Positions 57,484 through 64,000 of a DNA stretch of 64,000 bases are shown here, piece by piece. The notes beneath the pieces are model-generated. The model made no database searches. It saw nothing but the letters and a program-made list of their open reading frames with translations, and was not told where the DNA came from. This DNA comes from Lycium barbarum. Lineage: Eukaryota; Streptophyta; Magnoliopsida; Solanales; Solanaceae. Numbering within the stretch: the first letter of the stretch is position 1; the number at the start of each line of letters is the position of its first letter. Made by a program: the position numbers and the translations under genes. The DNA lies in the NCBI RefSeq assembly GCF_019175385.1, contig NC_083339.1, forward strand, positions 45,537,330 to 45,601,329, written 5' to 3'.

Positions 57484-60168
57484 TGTCACGACCCATCCCC
57501 GTGGGCCGCGACTGGTGCCCTACTTGGGCACCCCAAACGGACATACGAGCCAAATCATCAAATCAAAGCTTAACTCAGATTTCATAATAGTTATTTTAAA
57601 CATAATTTAAAACAAAACTTGTCTTAAGCGGTCGCATACCAAAATATCATACCGGAACAAATAGAAGCGGTGGAATGCACATCGCCGATCATATGTATAA
57701 ATATAAACATAAGAGCCATTCTGGCCACCTTAACAGACGGACCGCATTAAGACACAGATCTTAATCCAATAGACACATATAGGACCCTCGACCCAAAAAC
57801 ATGACTACAGGCCTCTACAAATACAAAATGAAAACATATGACGGGACAGGGCCCCGCCGTACCCCAAATAGTCAAATATACAGATACATATACCTCACAA
57901 AATATTTATACCGACATATGGGCTCCGAATCAAAAGGAGCACTCTGTAATAGCAGGACGTGTGGCCTATGCTGGCAGATCACGGATCTCTGTACCTGCGG
58001 GCATGAAACGCAGCCCCCGAAGAAAGGGGGTCAGTACGAAAGATGTATTGAGTGTGTAAAGCATAGAGTGCAGAAGTGTAAACCGTAACTGAAACCAAAC
58101 AGGATACAAAAAAAAGAATACTGACCAGTATATCAAAATCTGTACCAAAACGTATGTACATAATGCAGTTAAAAATCGTGCAAAGCTCAGGAACGTGGTC
58201 ACCCCTCCGACGCAGGTGCCACACACAGCATAACACCAGAAGGTTCAAATCTCCGTACATCCCCGAACACACATATCATCATAATATATCACCAGCCATA
58301 TCACAGCATAACTCCAAACGGAACCCGGCCCTATGGCGAGGTCTCGGGAACCGTAACACAGCATACGGCCGAATTAATCATAGGGCGCACGAATCATAAC
58401 CGGCCCGGGAACCGGTGAACGAAATCATAATAAGGGCACGAGCGGAGGCGTGAGCAAACAATGCAATTCATATATCAAAATACTTTTGCAAACTTGATAA
58501 AATCACATGTTGACTCATTAGTCAAAATAGTTCGAACAATTAATCAAAATGGGGTTCATTTCACAAAAGTATTTCCAAAACGGTAATTATAGTTCAAAAT
58601 ATAATTTAGGACATCGTGGCAATCCAAACATTATTTTACAATAGCCAAGTTCATAAACAAAAGTCTCTTGCCGACGTTATACAAAAATGAGCTTTATAGG
58701 GCAAACAAAAGAGTTTCGGAGTTAGCGGGCCCACCTCGGGTCAAGTCGAGGTGGTGGACATGAGTTACGGACATTTGGGGTCTATGAGATCATACGGGGA
58801 AGTTTCGAAGCGATTCGAATACATTTACAAACGTTTCAGGCATTAGATCACTTTTTAACACAAATGCGAGTTTTATGCTTCAATGGAATTGAATGAATAG
58901 TACCCAATTTCTAGTTCGGATTTCCAAGAACAGAATGGCCTCCAAGGCTCCGATATCGACCTAGTATACCTCGGACATGCCAAAAGAAGGAATGTGGTAG
59001 CCTTACATACCTTTCTCACTTCGTACGCTCGTTCAAACTCGATTCCCGTTTCGTCCAAAATCTGCAATTGGTCATTGTTACCAATTAGGAATTTCAAGAC
59101 TTAAGAATGCACTTAACTTCAGTTTTGTCTACCGAAAGTTCGGCAGCACCTCCCCTATAAATATAGAACCCCCCGAGAATCATCTCGGCTCAAATAGTAG
59201 CAACAAACTTCTACATTCCATTTCAATGCAAACTTATATCATTTTATCTTCATTTACATTGCAAGCATCACAACAACACAACTAACATATTAAACAAAAG
59301 TGATTCATTCCCATTCCAATTCCAATACACCTCACGGCCACATATCATCTTTCCAACTCCAACCAAATTCATTCAACTTTCATTTCCAATATACGTTCCA
59401 CCCTACACACAACTAGAATACAACATAAAATTCAACACATCTTAACTACACAACCAAGCACTTACACGACCACATATATACATACACACCCACTTTGCAA
59501 ACTTCCATGTTTTCATGAATTCTACTCATTTTCATACACTACAACACAAACAAACCTTCATAACATAATAACATGGAATGAATTCTTACCTTTTTCTTCA
59601 ATCTCCTTCACTCAACCATGTTGTCATATTGGAGGAACTAGTGCTCTTTCTTCCCAAACAATTGCACCATGTTGTAGAGGGCCTTTAATATAGTAGGAAA
59701 ATCACAAAACAATAATTTTAGAGGCAAGATTTTGAGGTGTGAAATTCCCCTTGCCTTGGCCGAAATGGCCCTTATCTCCTTGCTCTTCATCTTTTGTTTT
59801 TCTCTCTCTTCCTTTTGCTTCTTGAGTCTTCTAATAGATGAAGACTCTTACATTAATTATGTCACATGGAAAAATATTCATTAACTTGGTGGTTGGGCCA
59901 AGGCACATGGCCGGCCACCCCACCTCATTTTGGGCCTCATTTTGCTCTTTTATTTGAGCCCAATTAATGATAATTCTCATTTTGTAATTCCCGAAACTAA
60001 TTTTCAAAATTCCAATTTTTGCCCTTGGCCTTCCTCCGTGTTTCCACACCAATATCTTTCATGAACAACACACACATATACTAATTCAAATCAACATATG
60101 GCCTTATTCCTTACAAATAAAAATTATCTCAAATTTTTCCGAATACGCGAAAGTACGGGATATAACAT
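57484..60168 (-). repeat. 3' LTR of element H (2685 bp)
   Basis: TGTCACGACCC...GGGATATAACA; on the minus strand it starts TGTTATATCCCGTACTTTCG, like G. Hairpin block 57992-58062; hairpin chain 58190-58440; CCCACCTCGG...CGAGGTGG inverted repeat near 58730-58753. No gene seen. Confidence 0.9.
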
Positions 60169-60203
60169 CCTCCCCCCCTTTAAAACATTCGTCCTCGAAT
60201 GTT
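60169..60203 (-). other. Polypurine tract and hairpin, element H
   Basis: Purine tract on the minus strand (60169-60183) and perfect AACATTCG-N4-CGAATGTT at 60184-60203. 60204-60315 is 3' untranslated. Confidence 0.88.
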
Positions 60204-60315
60204 AGATTAGTCTTGTAGGGTCTGTAAGCACTTCGGGGGAGTTTCTTTTTATGGTCAACACAATTTATACGCATTCGTCTTTGAATTTAGCCAAGTAAGG
60301 AATTTAGATTACCGG

Positions 60316-62029
60316 TGGGCATAAGAGACAAGTGAGGGCACTTCTTTTTCATTCCGTCCTCAACTTCCAAGGTCATTACTTCTCCATTATTGTCTTGCCA
60401 CAAGACCTTAATAGGGGGTATATATTTAGTGTGTAATCTCTACCCCTAACGATCCAGAATAATTATAGATTGTTCTTCATCAAACAATTCCTCCGTCACT
60501 TGAATCTCTTCTACTAGAAATATTTTGGGAGGGCCACCGACGCATTCGCGAAGTATAGATACATGAAATGCCCGATGTACCACTTCCAGATCAGATGGTA
60601 AATCTAATCCATAGGCGACATTCTTAATTCTTCAAACAATCCAATAAAGTCTGATACGTCGCGGACTGAGCTTACCCTTTTTTTCTTGCCGAATTGCATT
60701 ATGCCTTTCATAGGTGATCCTTTCAAAAAAAAAAAAACTCAATTACCGACCTGGAACTCCCAGGGTCGATGTCACTTATCAAAATATGACTTCTGTCGAC
60801 TCGAAGCTGCTAATTGTCTCTCTCGGATAAGTTTCACTTTATCAACGGCTTATTGGATCATATCTGGACCGATTAATTCTGTTTCGCCAGTATCGAACTA
60901 GCCATTCAGTGACCTGAATTTTTCCGCCATACAAAGCCTCATAGGAGCCCTCTGGACGTTAGAATAGTAGTTGTTGTTATAAGCAACTCAATCCATGGCG
61001 GTGATCATCCCAACTACCTACGAAGTCAATAATACAGGCCCACAACATATCTTCTAGCGTTTGCCTAGTGTGTTCGGCCTGTCTGCTCTGAGGGTGGAAT
61101 ACTGTGCTCAGACTTACCTGAGCCCTTAATCCTTCCTGGGAACAGATCCCCCGAAATTAGTCATAACTGAGTACTTCTGTCAGTGACAATAGATATAGGA
61201 ACTCCATGGAGTCTCACTATTCCTTTAATACATATAGTCTGGTATAATCCTCAACTGAATAAGTGGCTCTGACGGGGAGAAAATGGACTGATTTTGTCAG
61301 CCTATTAACCATACCCCATATGGAAATCATACTTCCGTGGAATACGGGGCAAACCCGTAATGGAATCCATATTGACTATTTCCCACCTCCATATCAAAAT
61401 TCCCATTTCCTGAACAGTCCACCCCGTTTCTGATGCTCAATTTTGACTGGTTGGCAATTCGGGTACTGGGCCACGAGCCTTGCGATGTCTCGTCTCATAC
61501 TATTCCGCCAATATAGACATCCGAGGTCATGGTACCTTTTAGTGGATCCGGGATAAACGAATAAACGAAATACCGAACATTATGCGCTCCGCTCATAATT
61601 GGTCGTTGCCGCCCTACGATGTCGGGCACACATAATCTACCTCGGTATAATAATACACATCAGACGAAACCTCAAACTGAGTATTTTTCCTTGTCAAGGA
61701 TCGTATCTCTGTATCATGCAAGAATAAAGTCCTCAAACTGACGCTGATTTACCTATTCTATAATCGATGATTTTGTAACTTCTCAGACGAAAATTTCAAT
61801 ATCTTCAGAACCGACCAAACAGACTCCAAGGCTAGCCGACTGATGAGTTTTACAAACCAATTCTTTGTTTCTGAATGTACGCCGGTCAATGCCGTCCATG
61901 GGTTCACGACTAAGTGCATTTGCTACCGGGGAACATAGGCCATAATCTGACCATTCTCAAAGAACTACATATTTCTGTCGATGTCTAAGGCCTAAGCCAG
62001 TCCTTTATCGCTTTAGTCTTCTGTATGTC
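60316..62029 (-). pseudogene. Element H pol remnant: RT end, integrase, chromodomain
   Basis: Heavily broken, read piecewise on the minus strand. The chromodomain and Phe-His-Val-Ser-type block are near 60340-60570, Leu-Ser-Pro-Arg near 60655-60680, the integrase core near 60990-61400 and the zinc domain near 61440-61610. The RT connection is near 61950-62029. The RT to RNase H jump matches G, and H has lost a further stretch of RNase H near 61926-61932 that G keeps. No open stretch longer than a few dozen codons survives. Confidence 0.82.
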
Positions 62030-63690
62030 AGTTGTTTGCATGTACACTTACTTTGCTCACTCTCCTTCGCTACCTCTCTTTGGAGTTATACTTACACCAT
62101 ATTCGTATCTTTTCTTTCTAATCTACAACTTGGTTATCTTCGTACGAAACCTTAACAGAATCATAATTACATAGTACACCATCTTATCCAATAGCTGACG
62201 CTCAGATAACGTAATTAATATAGCAATTTATCTTTTAATAATTATATCCTTCCTCATTGGATGATTTGGCCAAGTTATTCCTTCTTTCATACCCGTTCCT
62301 TATCCATTGTTCTGTTCTTTTTTATATTCGAATTACTCGATACACACACGATTCATCATTCCATACCATAGGTTTCCTTTGTCCTGCACTGCTTCATTTT
62401 AGTCCGCTTTCACAAATAATTCTCGTGCTTTCCCCGTTGACTCTCTTAGAGGTTCTACTCAATTACGTTTCTTACGGTTCACTTTTTCTGACATTTGATT
62501 ACCTTTCACTAAATCATTCTCTTTTCTTTCCAACCATCGTCGTATTAGAATCTTCCAATCTCAACCGGTAGCAAAATGAATCTTAGTTTATTTCGTAACA
62601 TCTGTACCATACTTTCCACTTTATCTCATAGATTCTGTTCGGTTAATGTTTTCCATATATTACAATAATGGCTATCAAGATCCGCCAATCAATCAACACA
62701 GTCATAAATGGGGCCCTATACATACACATATATATCACTACCATTTCTTTTACAATACATCTTCAATCACTTGTTCATACTTACCCTAGTTTCAGAGCTG
62801 CGCTTCTTTTTCTTCCCGTTTTAGCAATCTAATCCGTCTCAGCTCGTGTGGCTAAGTTTCTAGCCATATCACACATCCTAATTCCCTTTTGATTACCCAG
62901 AATTTCCTATTCGTCTTTCATGCCTATGTTTGCGAAAATTTTTGTACATTTCTCAGGGGGTCACCCATCCCAGAATTGCTCTGGCCCTGGCACGCTTAAC
63001 CTTACAACTTTAATGAATTTAGGCACGTTAAGACGGGTGTAATTTCACCGATTTCCCCACACAGCCTTTGTCACGTAATTTGAGACAAGTCGGGGCCTTA
63101 ACAACTTTTCAAAACGTTCTCGTAGCGGGTCCCACCCCGGCCTAACGAGAATTCTATTACTTTTCTGACTTTATGATTTCCGTGTCGCCCCTTGTAAATC
63201 CTCAATATTTACCTTCATGCGTATATATATAATTTCAAACAGCCCACGAGTTTAAATTTTTATTCCATAAATTTTATCTCCACTCAGTCGAGGAGAACTG
63301 ATAAAATGTTACGGTAGGGTATCTTCCGACCACCCGCAACAGGAAGCTAGAGTCCGACGAACTTCGCGGAATCTTTAAATACTTAATTCACATAATTACC
63401 TCCACGTTTATATATATATCTATATACTTAAGCCGAGAGCGAACCGCTCAATTCTCAACTGCTTGTCACACGTTTTGTATTCTTTCAATTAGAGGAAACT
63501 TGATCGTCGGACATTTTTTTGCCCTTCACATGGGCTATACTAAGACAAAATGGATTGGAACATATTTCTGGTCCCTCCAATTAAATTGCGAGTTTACTAC
63601 TCGTATATGTTTTCTCGAGATCAAACCTTCCCGATAAGGGTAATGCTTCTTACGGATGACATAGAGGGTACCTCTTAATCTTTTAATCCA
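62030..63690 (-). other. Element H non-coding segment, counterpart of 54558-56025
   Basis: Reverse complement follows G's segment throughout, with small indels. An open stretch of 104 codons at 62257-62571 (+) lies within it and has no recognisable protein. Confidence 0.75.
62951..63001 (-). promoter_or_regulatory. 5S-rRNA-like internal promoter block in H
   Basis: Minus-strand GGTTAAGCGTGCC, GGGCCAGAG and GGGATGGGTGACC, as in G at 55062-55113. The two copies are almost identical here, although the flanks differ more. Confidence 0.75.
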
Positions 63691-64000
63691 CCATAATAGA
63701 TTTATCCTATCGGTATCGACCTTTAAGACATGTTAGGAATTTATATCCCATTTTTCTTTTCGTATTTCTAGAAAAATTTGGGCAGAGGTTCCCCTGTATT
63801 TCTTACTATCCCAAAACCTGTACACAGGAAATACCAACCATGCCTCACAGGGCCAACACATATACGTATATACATATCATATCATATCACATCATAGCCA
63901 CACGGGGTTAACAATTTCTGATAGAAGTATACAGATGTCGAGGCTTACCTCACATGCCCAACTCAACTGCACCTGCTACACTTTTCATGTTTTATTTCTC
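63691..64000 (-). other. Element H leader with 3'-UTR-like segment, running out of window
   Basis: Matches G's 43235-43560 in reverse complement, including CCTGTGAGGCA and TGTGTACAGG blocks. The PBS and 5' LTR of H should follow beyond 64000. Confidence 0.75.

Larger units (their letters stand above)
57484..64000 (-). mobile_element. Element H: sister of G in opposite orientation, right end outside window
   Basis: 3' LTR 57484-60168, polypurine tract with hairpin, badly broken pol 60316-62029, then the non-coding segment and 3'-UTR-like leader running to the window end, all on the minus strand. The internal order is the same as in G and includes the 5S-like block and the RT/RNase H deletion. 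It is inserted in G's integrase after the presumed target copy GTCGA (57479-57483). Confidence 0.88.

Noticed and set aside
62257..62571. 104-codon frame as a gene in H
   Set aside because: The counterpart in G (about 55500-55850) is not open in the same way; composition is low-complexity and it lies in the non-coding segment.

Overview
This window is plant repeat DNA with no host gene that I can support. It is a deeply nested cluster of Ty3/gypsy LTR retrotransposons of the chromovirus type (Tekay/Del-like: gag, protease, RT, RNase H, integrase, C-terminal chromodomain), plus one LINE fragment. The long LTRs (2.4-3.5 kb), the initiator-Met-tRNA primer sites and the pol sequences fit a dicot with a large genome, possibly Solanaceae. 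The family placement is inference from memory of such elements, not a search result.

Layout, with nesting read from uninterrupted LTR ends and target-site duplications (TSDs). Element A (+): broken polyprotein 1-3797 and 3' LTR 4002-~6331. It abuts element B (-): 3' LTR ~6332-8304, broken pol 8355-11523. B is interrupted by element D (-): left LTR 11524-12934 plus 26363-27540, broken gag-pol 27744-32539, right LTR 32749-33896. D's left LTR holds solo LTR K (12935-26357, TSD CTAGC), and K holds the youngest-looking element C (15254-26266, TSD CAAAA). D's right LTR is interrupted by LTR J (+, 33897-~36109). J is interrupted by a LINE fragment (~36110-37171), the LINE by LTR I (+, 37172-39441), and I by element G (+, 39442-57483 within the window). 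G holds element F (-, 43564-54552, TSD GGGCA) and is cut by element H (-, 57484-end). The order is B > D > J > LINE > I > G > F/H, seven levels on one side, and B > D > K > C on the other.

C is nearly intact: LTRs of 2919 and 2921 bp, a good primer site and polypurine tract, and a 1610-codon frame broken by a single TAG. F is complete in structure but carries one frameshift and three nonsense codons. A, B and D are multiply broken. G and H share a derived, non-autonomous structure. Behind the primer site they carry a segment resembling the family's 3' untranslated region, then about 1.5 kb of non-coding DNA with a 5S-rRNA-like internal promoter block, then a pol fragment with a common deletion that removes the first RNase H catalytic Asp.

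Two LTR families share nearly the same pol. Family 1 starts TGTTACACC (A, B, D, I, K). Family 2 starts TGTTA-nnn-CCCG (C, F, G, H, J). Both contain a conserved hairpin block around CTCAGTAC...GTACTGA, and both have palindromes just upstream of the LTR TATA box. Autonomous and derived copies also share a hairpin just before the polypurine tract. The most unusual signals are the 5S-like module, the palindrome arrays whose arms differ between elements while staying palindromic, and the rearranged G/H architecture.
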